A DNA stretch of 64,000 bases from Dugong dugon. Its lineage: Eukaryota > Chordata > Mammalia > Sirenia > Dugongidae. The notes under the pieces are model-generated. The model was not told the origin of the DNA. It ran no database searches and was given only the letters and a program-made list of their open reading frames with translations. Positions 1 through 10,799 of this stretch are shown here, in pieces (the first letter of the stretch is position 1; every line of letters starts with the position of its first letter). Made by a program: the position numbers and the translations under genes. Location of the stretch: the NCBI GenBank assembly GCA_030035585.1, contig CM057469.1:17292501-17356500 (forward strand), in the 5' to 3' direction.

Positions 1-1750
1 GGAAAATTATTTTTACTTGTGGGAAGAGTATAATGTGTGCATATTTAAGAATATTCGATTTTGATACTGAAAATAAGAGAAGTAATGAAGAAGATGAAAC
101 TAAGTATAGAAGCAAGTAGCTTGTAAGATGTTAGATACAGAAAAAAGTAGAGCATATGTGAGCTAAACATAGATAGGAACAAATGAAAAAATCATGGACC
201 ACCAAATATTTATGACACCATATAGGAGACACCAAATATTTATGAAGAATGTATGTTATTTCCCAACTAGAAATCAAGCACTGAAGCAAGAGAATGTGTC
301 TGCTTTATCTTTTTTGTTGTTGTTCTTTTTTTTAAATGAAACCTTTACCACATAACATAGGCCTAGGCATATAATAGGTACTTCCTAAATGTTTACTCAA
401 ATGAACTGAAATACTAAAGCGTCTCTTTCACTATCTTTTACCTGAGGGGCAGATTTAGGGGGAAAGAAAAGGTTATTATCACTTAAGATGACTTTTAAAA
501 TTTATTTAACAAAAAACCCACACACAGTCTGGTAGGAAACAGAAATAAAGGGGAAAGTTCAGAGCAGAGAGTATTTTTGTCAGTAAAAAATTAAACATGA
601 TACGGACAAGTGAGCCAATTCCCAAAAAGGTACATGAATTAGTAAAAAGGTATATATATTAATTGGGCTCTACTTTCTGACCTAACAATGTGGGAGAATT
701 TTGAGTCTGTAATTACAAATCCTTGCTGCTTGTGCAATGCACATTGAAGGATAACGTTTAAATATTCAAAGAAAGCACAGAAGAACATTCTAATGTCTAT
801 TCTACAATGGCAATGAGTCAAATGGAATCAGACCAAGGTCAAATTTATTTATTTAGCCTTTCCATTTTTGTTTCTCCAACCACAGTTTTACTTCTTGAAA
901 GGTTCTCCTTCTCACAAACACTCTCAGATTTCTCCACTGTAGACAAATATTAAAAAATAATTCCATGACCATTTGTAAGACAAAATGAACAAATTTCATC
1001 TATGAAGACTAATGGAATAAAACTGGTTCCAGTAAGAATTATGGTCACGTTTACTGGAATTATGAAAATATACTGTTTTGCTAATAGAACTCTCCTAAAA
1101 TTTTAAAAGTAAAGACTTAAATAATAGTGGCATTACCTCAGATGCCCAAGTGAAAGTCGAGACGTACTTATAAGAATTTGAATAATGCGTATGAAATAGT
1201 AGATGGAATAAAGGACTTCATTCAGATTTTACCGAGTTTCAGAGGTAACCTTAGCCCAAAGTTCACATCAAAAACAATAAGAAGTATATAGACACCCAGA
1301 AAATGGTTAGCGGGTCTAGAAAGAGAAATGGAATAGGAGGTAAAAGAGAAAGAAAAGGCTACAGAGTGGGGAAGGGAAAGGAAAAACAACAAAGCCATAA
1401 TAGTACAATAGGACTTGGTTGTACCTGTTTAAACTTTTATTTCATTAGAATGATCAATTTTGAAAACATTTTAACCACAAAAAACTTTTTTTCACCTGAA
1501 TGGTTGCCTTAGTAAACGTTCCTTTCCTAGCTTAAATGAAATGTTTACCTTAGCAATCATCAAAAAAGCTGTAATTGGCAATGTCCCATCAAAAACAAAA
1601 AAGAGAGGGCAGGATGGTTTCTAAAAAGGTAAAAACTTAATTCAATATTTAAAAAAATTTTTTAATTAGAAACATGTTAGAACAAGACTTTGGAATGTTT
1701 CCACTCTGGTGCTTGCCTATATTTTGAAGCCAAGTTTCCATGGATCCCTA
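1..1750. other. AT-rich intronic sequence, no gene seen
   Basis: Probably part of CNST intron 1 (minus strand). I see no coding exon and no clear transposon boundary. The only local structure is the 15-base word ACCAAATATTTATGA at 201-215, repeated at 231-245. Short open frames here have no recognisable domain and low-complexity composition. Confidence 0.5.
201..245. repeat. Short direct repeat, two copies 30 bases apart
   Basis: ACCAAATATTTATGA occurs at 201-215 and again at 231-245, separated by 15 bases that begin CACCATATAGG. This looks like a small local duplication and has no known function. Confidence 0.7.
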
Positions 1751-2039
1751 AAAGCAAAGTTAATGTCCTTTATTAAGCATTTACTGAGTGCCTACAATGT
1801 ATATACCACCATGCTCAGGACAGTGTTATGTGTGCGGGGTTGGGAGGGGAAGGGGAATAGGATAAAAAGAATTAAGAGGTATAATTAGTGCCTAAGAGTA
1901 CTCTATTTGAAGAAATAAAGCACATGTAAAGAAACAGAAATAGGCAATAACAGAAAAAGGCAAGCTATTAGTAAGGATTGAGAGTAAGGGAAAAGAAGAA
2001 AGGATAAGACATAAAAGGAAAAAAAAAACCATTGGGACT

Positions 2040-2200
2040 GCAAATATTGAAATCTGCATTCTAACACAAGCTCTGTTAATAACTTGTTTGAAGAGCTTGT
2101 GCAAGATACTTATCTCCTCTGAGCCTCAACTTCTTCAGCAATAAAATCAGGGGAATAGATGGATATCTTTAAAGGCCCTTTCAATTAGAATTACGATGCC
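2040..2200 (+). mobile_element. MIR-like SINE fragment
   Basis: The stretch resembles the MIR core and 3' part: a degraded copy of the 'cttatctcctctgagcctca' core at about 2109-2130, then a 'cagcaataaaatcagggg' segment. It is an ancient mammalian SINE, strongly diverged. A second old fragment, of the 'tttactgagtgcctacaatg' type (MIR/L3-like), lies at about 1,755-1,830. Confidence 0.5.
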
Positions 2201-2815
2201 ATATTGCTGTAGAATGGCTCTACTAAAAGAAATAATTATGACAGCCCCTAGGCGTTGGCATATTATTTTTACTTATAATCTTACTTGTAGATGTAAAAAC
2301 AAAATTTTTGTGTTATTACCCTAATGCAACTATTAAACAAATTAATAAAATCAATAAATACCACAATACTAATAAAAATTAAAATAATATTAATTTAATA
2401 TGATGCATGATGCACCTCTGTACAAATTAAATTTGTTTACAAACGGAGTATGGCATAAATTGTGACTGCATAGGTTCTTCTGCGTTTACATCCCTGCTTA
2501 CGATGGGCACACGAGGACTCAATTCTCCCATCACTATCCTCTGCTGCCTACTGAGAAATCTTCATTTTTATAACATATTGTGATGTTGCTCCAAAGGCAT
2601 AATCTACTCATTTTACCACCATGATTATAAACAGAAATGCAAACCTGGGCACTGAAATTCCATATCAGAATATTCTTTTAAGGTGTCAGTCTTCATGATC
2701 TTGAATAAGCTGCTGTTATTTTCTTTTAGTTTATCATTAAAATGAAAACACGGAATTTAAAAAATTCTAATAAATGACTTTTTTCTTTTTTGCATTTTTC
2801 TGTATTTTAAAAAAT

Positions 2816-3007
2816 ATCTGTTGCCCTGGAGTTGACTCCAATTCACAGCAACCCTATAAGACAGAGTAGAACTTCCCCATAGGGTTTCCAAGGCTGTAAA
2901 TCTTTATGGAAGCAGACTGCCATCTTTCTCTCACAAAGTGGCTGGTGGCTTCAAACTACCTTTCGGTTCGCATCTGAGCACTTTAACCGCTGCGCCACAA
3001 GGGCGCC
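2816..3007 (-). mobile_element. AfroSINE (full-length class), antisense
   Basis: On the plus strand it reads from the SINE tail (GTTGACTCCAATTCACAGCA) through 'gtagaacttccccatagggt' and 'aagcagactgccat' to the tRNA-like head, ending 'ctgcgccacaagggcgcc'. The middle module (tctttatggaagcagactgccatctttctc) marks the long AfroSINE class. The copy is diverged. It forms an inverted pair with the plus-strand copy that starts at 3,091. Confidence 0.85.
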
Positions 3008-3090
3008 TTTCTGTATTTTACACATTCTCTATTATAAACATGCTTTTTTTTCCTGCTGAGTTTTTTAGTAACAGCTTTATTGAGATATCA

Positions 3091-3295
3091 GGAGCCCTGG
3101 TAGTGCAGTGGTTAAGCACTCAGCTGCTAACCAAAAGGTCAGTGGTTCAAACCCACCAGCTGCTCCATGGGAGAAAGATATGGCAGTCTGTTTCCGTAAA
3201 GACTACAGCCTTGTAAACCCTATGGGGCAGCTCTACTCTGTCTTATAGGTTGCTATGAATTGGAATCGACTCGACAGAAATGGGTTTGGGTTCGG
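3091..3295 (+). mobile_element. AfroSINE (full-length class)
   Basis: The copy begins GGAGCCCTGGTAGTGCAGTG and carries an A-box-like head, a B-box-like 'ggttcaaacccacc', the 'agaaagatatggcagtctg' module and the 'tcgactcgacagaaatggg' tail. It is inserted in an old L1 3' UTR: the host text 'tgagatat' on the left resumes as 'tgagaata' on the right, consistent with a short target-site duplication. Confidence 0.9.
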
Positions 3296-3682
3296 GGTCA
3301 CTGAGAATATAATTCTCATACAAGTCATCCACTTAAAGCGTACACTTCAACGGGTTTTAGTCTATTCACAGTTGTGCAAATATCACCAAAACCAATTTTA
3401 CAACTTTTCGTCACCCCCAAAACAACCCCCTCCTACCCATTAGCGATCACTCCCCATTCTGCCTAACCCTTCTTCAGCCCCAGGCAACCACTAAACTATT
3501 ATCTGTCTCTATGGATTTTCCAATTCTGGACAATTCATATAAATGGAATCATGCAAGATGTGGTCTTTTGTGACTGGCTTCTTTCACTTAACATGTTTTC
3601 AAGGTTCATCCATGTTGTAGCATATAGCAGTACTTCATTTTTATTCCCGAATAATATTCCACTGTATGGGTATACCACATTT
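3296..3682 (-). mobile_element. Ancient L1 (L1M) 3' UTR, antisense, first part
   Basis: This is the antisense of the well-known mammalian L1M 3' region: 'acttcaacgggttttagtct', 'ccattctgcctaacc', 'ggattttccaattctggaca' and 'ataatattccactgtatggg'. It is interrupted at 3,683 and continues at about 4,658. Both edges carry TACCACATTT (3,673-3,682 and 4,658-4,667), the target-site duplication of the inserted element. Confidence 0.8.
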
Positions 3683-4657
3683 TTCTAAATTTTATTTATT
3701 TTGTTATTGTTGAGAATATACACAGCAAAACACACACCAATTCAACAGTTTCTATACGGACAATTTAGTGACACTGATTACATTCTTCGAGTTGTGCAAC
3801 CATTCTTACCCTCCTTTTTTGAGTTGTTCCTCTCTCATAACATAAACTCATTGCCCTCTAAGGTTCCCATTTAATCTTTCAGGTTGCTGTTGTCAATTTG
3901 ATCCCATATAGATAGTTCTTAAGAGTATAATGCTCAATAGTCAATATCACTTAAATGTGTAAGTAAAAAGTTTTGAAATGGTGTTTAAATAAAATAAAAA
4001 TAAACAAATAAATAAATAAATAAATAAACAAATGAGACTAAAGAGGTACAATAGTCCACTGACAAGGTCCAGAAGACAGAAGGGGACAAGGAAGCCCCCT
4101 GGTGATAGGGAACACAAGGTGGAGTAAGGATATTCTTGATGTGCTGTGAGATTGTTAACCATTGTCATAGGGCAACATGTGTAGTAACTGTTAAATGAAT
4201 AACTATTTTTTCTGTAAGCCTTCATCTTAAGTGAGAATAACAGCACAGTTGGAAGAGCGTAGTCAATGTCACTGAACTGTGAATGTAGAAATTTTTGAAA
4301 CGGTGTATCTTTGGCCATCTGTAATTTTCATCAAAAAAAAAGGTTGAGAATTTAGAGGCTTAATACGTTGTGGGGTTGTTAACCAATGTCAAAAAACAAC
4401 ATATGTACTACTATTTCATGAGAAACTATTTGCTCTGTAAGCTTTCACCTGAAGTACAATAAAATATATATTAAAAAAAAAAAAAAAAAGAGTATAATGC
4501 TCAAGGTAGACCTTTCTTACTAGTTAAGCTAAACTATTGTTTATGTTTTATGATTACTTCAAGGGATATTTCTGGTTTAAGGTTTAAAGATTATCTCAGT
4601 GCAATAGTTTCAGGGGTTCATTCAGCCCCATGGCTAAGTCTACAGTCCATGAGCATT
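3683..4657 (-). mobile_element. Elephant-type L1 3' end (type B), antisense
   Basis: This copy is inserted into the old L1M and flanked by the 10-base duplication TACCACATTT. It begins with a T-rich stretch (its antisense A tail), then 'gagaatatacacagcaaaac' and 'acactgattacattcttcga'. It ends near 'ggctaagtctacagtccatg'. A later type A L1 insertion at 3,938-4,487 splits it. The type B tail also occurs at about 60,952-61,060. Confidence 0.75.
3938..4487 (+). mobile_element. Elephant-type L1 3' end (type A) with A tail and 17-bp duplication
   Basis: A 5'-truncated L1 3' end that ends 'cacctgaagtacaataaaat' plus a run of A. AAGAGTATAATGCTCAA occurs exactly at 3,921-3,937 and 4,488-4,504, a perfect 17-bp target-site duplication. 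Internally it holds an (AAAT)n stretch at about 3,986-4,032 and a partial repeat of its own terminal segment (compare about 4,150-4,235 with 4,370-4,455). No coding capacity remains. Confidence 0.85.
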
Positions 4658-5240
4658 TACCACATTTATTTATCCATTCATCAGCAGATGAACATTTGGG
4701 TTGTTTTCACTTTCTGGCTATTATGAATAATGCTGTTATAAATATTCATGTGTACGTTTTTGTTTGAACATCTGTTTTACAATTCTTTTGGGTATATACC
4801 CAGGAGTGGAATTGCTGGGTCACACGGTAATGCTGTTTTTAACATTTTAAGGAACCACCAAACTGTTTTCCACAGCAGCTGCACCATTTTACATTCCTGC
4901 CAGCAATGCATGAGGATTACAATTTCTCTACATCCTCGTCAACACTTGTTATTTTCTGTTTTTGTTTTTAATACCTATTCTAGTGTGTGTGAAGTGGTAT
5001 CTCACTGTAGTTTTCATTTGCATTTTCCTGAAGGCTAACGATGTGGAACATCTTTTCTTGTGTTTATTTGCCATTTATCTTCTTTGAAGAAATGTCTATT
5101 CAGATCCTTTGGGCATTTTCAAATTGGATTGTCTTTTTATTATTGAGTTGTAAGAGGAGCATACTTTACTTTTATACTCAAAAAATCTTTTCTAAAAGCA
5201 CTGAACATACAATAATATATATTTTTAACTCACTAAGATT
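4658..5240 (-). mobile_element. Ancient L1 (L1M) 3' UTR, antisense, second part
   Basis: Continues the element broken at 3,682: 'tatccattcatcagcagatg', 'ataatgctgttataaatatt', 'ggagtggaattgctgggtca', 'cacatcctcgtcaacacttg'-type words and 'gaagtggtatctcactgtag'. The reading runs antisense to L1. Confidence 0.85.
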
Positions 5241-5559
5241 GCCTTGGAGTTAATATAGTGAAAGCTGTGTTAGTGGAGAACCCTCCCCCATTCCTGATGT
5301 GCTCCTTTACTCATTCACCTCTGGGGAGGCAGAGTGATTTCTCTGATTGGTAAACTTGGTGATACCGAGCTTTGACTGGCTCAGCCACCTTCTTTCTCCT
5401 GTGAGAACACACTCTGCTCTGCTATGCCGTTTCACCTGGGGAGGCCGCCTGTGTAGGAAAAGGCATAAAAGAAATGAGATTGAATCATTAGAAGAAGGAA
5501 GATTAGACAGATGGAGAAGAAGGGCAGGTGGGGTGAAACAGGAACTTCAATACAGGCAC
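5241..5559. other. Unassigned intronic sequence
   Basis: No repeat family or exon is recognised. The stretch lies between an old L1 and an LTR and is probably CNST intron 1. Confidence 0.4.
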
Positions 5560-5925
5560 TGTTATGGATTAAACTGTATCTCCCCAAAATGTATGTTGAA
5601 GTCCTAACCCCTGTACTTGTGAAGGGGATCTTGTCTGGAAAGGGTTTTTCTTTTGTTGTGTTAATGAGGTCATACCAGAGTAGGGTAGGTTCTAAACCTA
5701 ATGCTTTCTGAGAGAGACACACAGGCGGAGACACCCACTGAAGACTGAGACAGATGTATCTACAACTCCAGGAATGCCAAGGATTGTTACTACAAGGTGA
5801 AAGAGAAAAAGAAGGACCTTCCCCTAGAGCCTATGCCCTGAATTCAGACTTTCAGCCTCCAGAACTGATAGACAATAAATCTCTGTTCTTTAAAGCCATC
5901 CACTTAGTGGTATTCTGTTATGACA
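5560..5925 (+). mobile_element. MLT1/MaLR-type solo LTR
   Basis: It starts TGTTATGGATTAAACTGTAT and continues with 'gttgaagtcctaacccctgt', 'taatgaggtcataccagag', 'cttcagcctccagaactg'-like text and an AATAAA-containing 'gacaataaatctctgttctt'. It ends 'tattctgttatgaca'. This is the layout of a mammalian MaLR (ERVL-related) LTR. No internal retroviral region is attached, so it is a solo LTR. I see no clean 5-bp target duplication. Confidence 0.8.
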
Positions 5926-6027
5926 TCACCTCACGTAATAAATATGGTTTTTTTTCTTTTAGAAAGTTTGTTTATCCACCATTTTTATGGGCATTCATTG
6001 CTTTAGAACCTTAACTATTTTAGAACA

Positions 6028-6195
6028 TAACTAGCAGTTGACACTGAGTCGACTCCAACTCATGGTGACGCCATGTGTGTCAGAGTAGCACTGTGTTCCC
6101 TGAGGTTTTCAATGGCTGAGTTTTCGGAAGTAGATCGCAAGGCCTTTCTTCTAAGGAGCCTCTGGATGAACTCCAACTGCCAACCTTCCAGAACT
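6028..6195 (-). mobile_element. AfroSINE-related copy (second subtype), antisense
   Basis: It reads 'tgacactgagtcgactccaa', 'ggttttcaatggctgag', 'ggaagtagatcgcaagg' and 'tcttctaaggagcctctgga'. The 'tggctgagttttcggaagtagatc' module marks a subtype different from the 'gcagactgccacatctttct' class. Its tRNA-like head is lost. Confidence 0.75.
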
Positions 6196-8759
6196 TTCCC
6201 CTATATGTTTACTGAACTCTAAGTAAAAAGGTAGCATTTAAAATTCTGGTAAAATAAATGAAACGAAATTCTACACAATATTTACTGAATAATTATAAAT
6301 TATACTAACCAAAAAGGTTTTCGTATATATTTCTTCCCCAGTATAATAAAAATTAAAACAAGTCCACATAAAGCCATCTAAGACATTAAGAAGTATACGA
6401 ATTTAAAACAGAAGAAAAAAAATATTTTGGGGGACTTCTATTTTTCACCAGATGTTTTCGTGAAAGGGCTTACAGTATTTTTTCACAAATAATGCACCCA
6501 CATAAATAACGCACCCACAAATATAACACGTGGAAATGATGAAACTAGTAAAATGGTCTAGCATAATGCACATGTTTTTTGCACAAAAATATGGTATACA
6601 ATGTCCTCTGTGTGGGCACCTCTACTGCATTGCCCACAGCGCTTAGTATAATGCTGACTAGGTATGAGGCTCAAACATTAGACAGTAAGCTGACAGGAAC
6701 TAATGGTAGGTTCAGAGTCATTCACAAACCACCATATTTCAAATTATTCACCAAAAATGGCAGTCTTCCTTACGTACGTATATTTTAATGCCTAGGTTCT
6801 TAAAGATTATCAGTAAATTAACTTAAGAACTCAAGGAGCATAAAGAGTATGATACTGCATATAACATCAAACATAATTTTTTTTTTGGATATAAAAGAAT
6901 CTTTATTTAATATTTGTACCCAAAAATAGTCACAGAGATTATTAAGCCTGAATCTCCATTTTACAGACTATTTAAATAAGGATAATTAAGATAATTTAGC
7001 TATCTCATGATTGCATTTTGACATGAACTCTAGATTCCTAACTCTCAATTCTGTTCTTCTATGTCACATAAATCCTCAGGATATTACCCTTCCTAAACTC
7101 TTACCTAATTTAACATATTCACATTTAAAACAAATACTCGTGTTTTACTTCAAACATAATTTTGGTACTACTTTTAAATTATAAAACCTCAGCCAAGAGA
7201 CTCTAGCTTACTTTCTACTCTTCTTTTGAACAAGGAGCAAAAACTCATTACTTCTATCAATTCAGAAGTTATGAAATTCCAAAAAAGGTTTGGGCTGATT
7301 TTACGTTTAATTAAAGCCCTCATTGTCTCACATATCTCTTTCAATCTCTCCTGCATACTAGAGGCAGATTAATCTTCAGAAAACACTGCCTTTGTGTTTT
7401 ACATAATAAAAACGTGAACTCAGTATACTTGTTGAATGAATAATCCTTCATGGCTCAAAAACCTCCAACGGCACCCTACTGTCTGCAAATCTAGCTAGTG
7501 TCACCCCAGTCTTATGAAGTTTTTCTTGAGCATCAATCTGTTCAACTCAGTTGAGTTTCAATATCTCCAACATCCCACTAACTCCTATTCTGATTACTCT
7601 TAGACCCTTACTGCCATTACTCAAGCTTTTTAACCACACTGAAGACTCCAGACTCCTGACCCTTTTTTACTACATCAGTCAACCTCCTTCTGCTTTACTT
7701 CTTTTCTTATCTAGCACTGAACCCATGTATCATCTCTAGCTATTTCCTTAGTGCTCTTATACTTCTTCCGCACTCACCTTACAAACTCTCAACCTGGTCA
7801 ACCTAACCTCTTTCTCTGTTCTTACATCCTAGCTGCTATCTGTTACTAAATGAAAATCACAACTATACAGACTGATAACTATAAAAGCAGTTTCTATCCA
7901 ACCTCAGCTGGAGTGTCAAAGCCGCCCAGACATCCTTCCTCATAACCAGAGCCTCATCCCTCCAAAGCTATTCAAAACCTTCACCAGTCTCCAGTCACCT
8001 TCTTATCCCTAGCTCAGCAGACAGCCTCACCAGTACCACATGTAAACAGAGGTTATCAGATGTTAATTGGTAACCAGTATTTTCCCCTCTTATCTCAGTT
8101 GAAGAATGTCTCTGCCTTCTGTTCAAAGTAAATCTTTCTAACATATCTAGTTTCTTATCCTCTTTTATTTCCTCAGGGAGTGTGACTGTATCATCAACCT
8201 GTCTATGGACTCATTTCTCTCCCTGGACAGGGCAGTTATAAAAGGCAGGTCTTCTTTACCCCAGCCCCAAGTCTCTGAACAGCTCTTTGGGCTTCCAGGA
8301 AAAACTCAACTACCACAGGAATTTATCACCTTCCTATAAAATGCACAGAAGGAAGGCAAAGTGTAAAAATCAAATAAAGTATCCTTTAAGGTACTAGAGA
8401 ATAACTTCTAAAGATATAAAAGTTATAAAGTAATATGTTTGTAGGAGATTTGTTTTTTAAAACAATCAAGTGTATAATAAACCATAGTCTGCTACGATGT
8501 TTTAGAAGAACAGGGAAAAAAAAGCAAAAACAAAGGGTTAAGGAAGGCAGAAAAAGCTACTGGGGCCCTCTGGATAACTATTTACATACTCAGAAGAGCT
8601 AGAAGAAAATAGAAACCCTCCATCAAAGGTTATACAAAGTATATAATTTTATACAAAGCATTATACAAGCACATAAAAGCTTTGGTTTAATACAGGCATT
8701 ATTTCCTCAAGACTAGATAAGTTTTCTGGCGTAAAGGAAGCCCATAGTTGTTTATTCTG
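6196..8759. other. Intronic sequence with only degraded repeats
   Basis: I see no exon. A MIR-like antisense fragment is possible at about 6,900-7,080 ('tccattttacagactattta'). A pyrimidine-rich stretch at about 7,360-8,300 could be an old L2-type or LTR remnant, but I cannot assign it. Confidence 0.35.
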
Positions 8760-9035
8760 ATAACATAAAATTGACATTTTAACCATTTCAAGGTGGCACT
8801 CCCAACACCCCTCTCCCCAGGTCCTAGCAACCACGAATCTGCTTTCTGTCTTTACAGATTTGCCTATTCTGGGCATTTCATATAAATAGAATCAACTAAT
8901 ATGTGACTTTTTGTGCCTGGCTTCTTTTACTTAGTACCCTGTTTTCAAGGCTCATCCATGTTGTAACATGTATCAGTATTTTACTCCTTCTTATGGCTGA
9001 ATAATATTCCATTGCTTAGATATACCAAAGCCCAG
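8760..9035 (-). mobile_element. Ancient L1 (L1M) 3' UTR, antisense
   Basis: Recognised by 'aaattgacattttaaccatt', 'agatttgcctattctgggca', 'ctggcttcttttacttagta' and 'ggctgaataatattccattg', the same antisense L1M 3' region as at 3,296-3,682. It is a separate copy. Confidence 0.75.
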
Positions 9036-9175
9036 AGTTTTTGCTCCTAAGTTTTTTGCACATATAGGTATACTCTCCGAGGCTTTCAGAGAAGGCAAGC
9101 CTTATACATAAAGGTCCCGAGATTTTCCCCAGGCGTCAGAGAAAGGGAGAATAGAAAGCCTGCAGGCATCATAGT

Positions 9176-9564
9176 TGTCTTAGTTATCTAGTGCTGCTAT
9201 AAAAGAAATACCATAAGTGGGTGGCTTTAACAAACAAATTTATTTTCTCACAGTTTAGAAGGCTAGAAGTCCGAATTCATGCTGCCAGCGCTAGGGGAAG
9301 GCTTTCTCTCTGTTGGCTCTGGGGGAAAGTCCTTGTCTCTTTTCAGCTTCTGTTCCTCACCTCCTTTGAGAACTTTTTGGCATCCATCTATCTTTCCCCA
9401 TCTCTGCTCTTTTATATCTCAAGAGAATGACTTAAAACACACCCTACACTAATTCTGCCTCATTAATAAAAGAAAAATCCATTCCCAAATAGGATTATAA
9501 CCACAGGAACAGGGGTTAGGATTTACAACACATATTTTGGGGGGATACAAATCAATATACAACA
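9176..9564 (-). mobile_element. MaLR-type LTR, antisense
   Basis: The plus strand starts TGTCTTAGTTATCTAGTGCTG, then 'ctataaaagaaataccataa', 'aaatttattttctcacagtt' and 'ggctagaagtccgaattcat'. It ends with a 'ggggggatacaaatcaat' segment. Read on the minus strand it is a MaLR LTR with an AATAAA signal. Flanks ATAGT (9,171-9,175) and ATAAT (9,565-9,569) could be a 5-bp duplication with one change. Related copies lie at 24,170 and 51,389. Confidence 0.75.
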
Positions 9565-9934
9565 ATAATTTAAATCTACATAACTATAATCAATCAAGAG
9601 GCCACTTAATATAACAAAAACTACTGGATTACATTATTTTTTACTTTAGGTTAATTTGAAATAGATCTTTTTTGGCTAATAATGTGAGGGTTGATGGAAA
9701 TAAAACCCATTAAATCAATTTTAAAACTAGAGTTCAAAAATAACTAAGACAAACCATTTTATTCTCTCCTTTGTCACAAAACATTTATTATATGATTAAA
9801 ATAGGACTTTGTTTCTAATTTTGGCTCTCCACAGTGCTTACCCAAAGCTAAAGGTATGACTCTAATTGGCATGGCAAAGAACTTGAACATAAATTTTTTT
9901 GAAAACAGGTGAAGCTATATAATAAACCACATAG

Positions 9935-10795
9935 GAGGCACAGTTACAGATACTTCTTAGACATAACCAAACACCTCACAAGTTTGGTTTTCTGGGTTTG
10001 AAGGCTTAGGACCATAGTGTTGTGGGACAACTCAGTCAATTGGTATAATACAGTTTATAAAGTTTATGTTCTACATCCTACTTTGGTAAGAAATGTCTAG
10101 GGTCTTAAAAGCTTGTAAGCAGCCATCCAAGATACAACTATTGGCCTCTACTCGTCTGGAACAAAAAAGAAAAGTTAAACCAAAGAGTCAGAGAACAAAC
10201 CAGTCCACAGGACTAATAGTCTACATGAACCACAGCTTCATTTACCCTGAGATCAGAAGAACTAGATGGTGCCCAGCTACCACTACCAACTGTTCTGAGC
10301 AGTGCCATAATAGATGGATCCTAATAGAACAGGAGAAAAATGTGGAACAGAACTCAAATTCTTTAAAAGTCCAGACTTACTGGACTGGCAGAGACTAGAG
10401 GATTCCCCAAGACTACTGCCCTGAGATATTATTCAAACCTTGAACTGAAGCTAGTCCCTGAGGTTACCTTTCAGCTAAATAACAGAGTGGCTCATAAAAT
10501 AAAGAATATAACCCATGAGTACTGTGCTCCTTTAAAAAATCATCTATATGAAACCAAATGGTCAACAATTACCCTAAAGCAAAGATGAGAAGAAGGTAAG
10601 GGGGCAGAGAAACTAGATTACTGGAAACTGAACAACCAGAACGGAATTAATGAGAATGCTGACACATTGTGAAAAATGTAAACAATGTCACTGAATAATT
10701 TGTGTTGAAATTGTTAAATGGGAACCTAACCTGTTCTGTAAACTCTCAACGAACACACAATAAAATATTATTTACAACAAAAAACAAAAAAAAAC
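9935..10795 (+). mobile_element. Elephant-type L1 3' end (type A)
   Basis: Shares the type A 3' UTR order: 'gttctacatcctactttggt', 'ggtcttaaaagcttgtaagc', 'agaagaactagatggtgccc', 'aggagaaaaatgtggaacag' and the terminal 'acacacaataaaatatt' with an A-rich end. A 101-codon open frame at 10,093-10,398 is part of this untranslated region and not a gene. Confidence 0.8.
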
Positions 10796-10799
10796 ACAG

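Noticed and set aside
2938-3216. tRNA gene candidates at SINE heads (A-box/B-box-like text)
   Set aside because: These are tRNA-derived AfroSINE heads; they do not form a complete cloverleaf with an acceptor stem.
3947-4318. 123-codon minus-strand frame
   Set aside because: Antisense reading of the L1 type A 3' end and its (AAAT)n tract.
10093-10398. 101-codon frame starting MSRVLKACKQPS
   Set aside because: Lies in the untranslated 3' region of an elephant-type L1. Similar frames recur in other copies of that region (25,085, 52,994, 56,970, 61,244).
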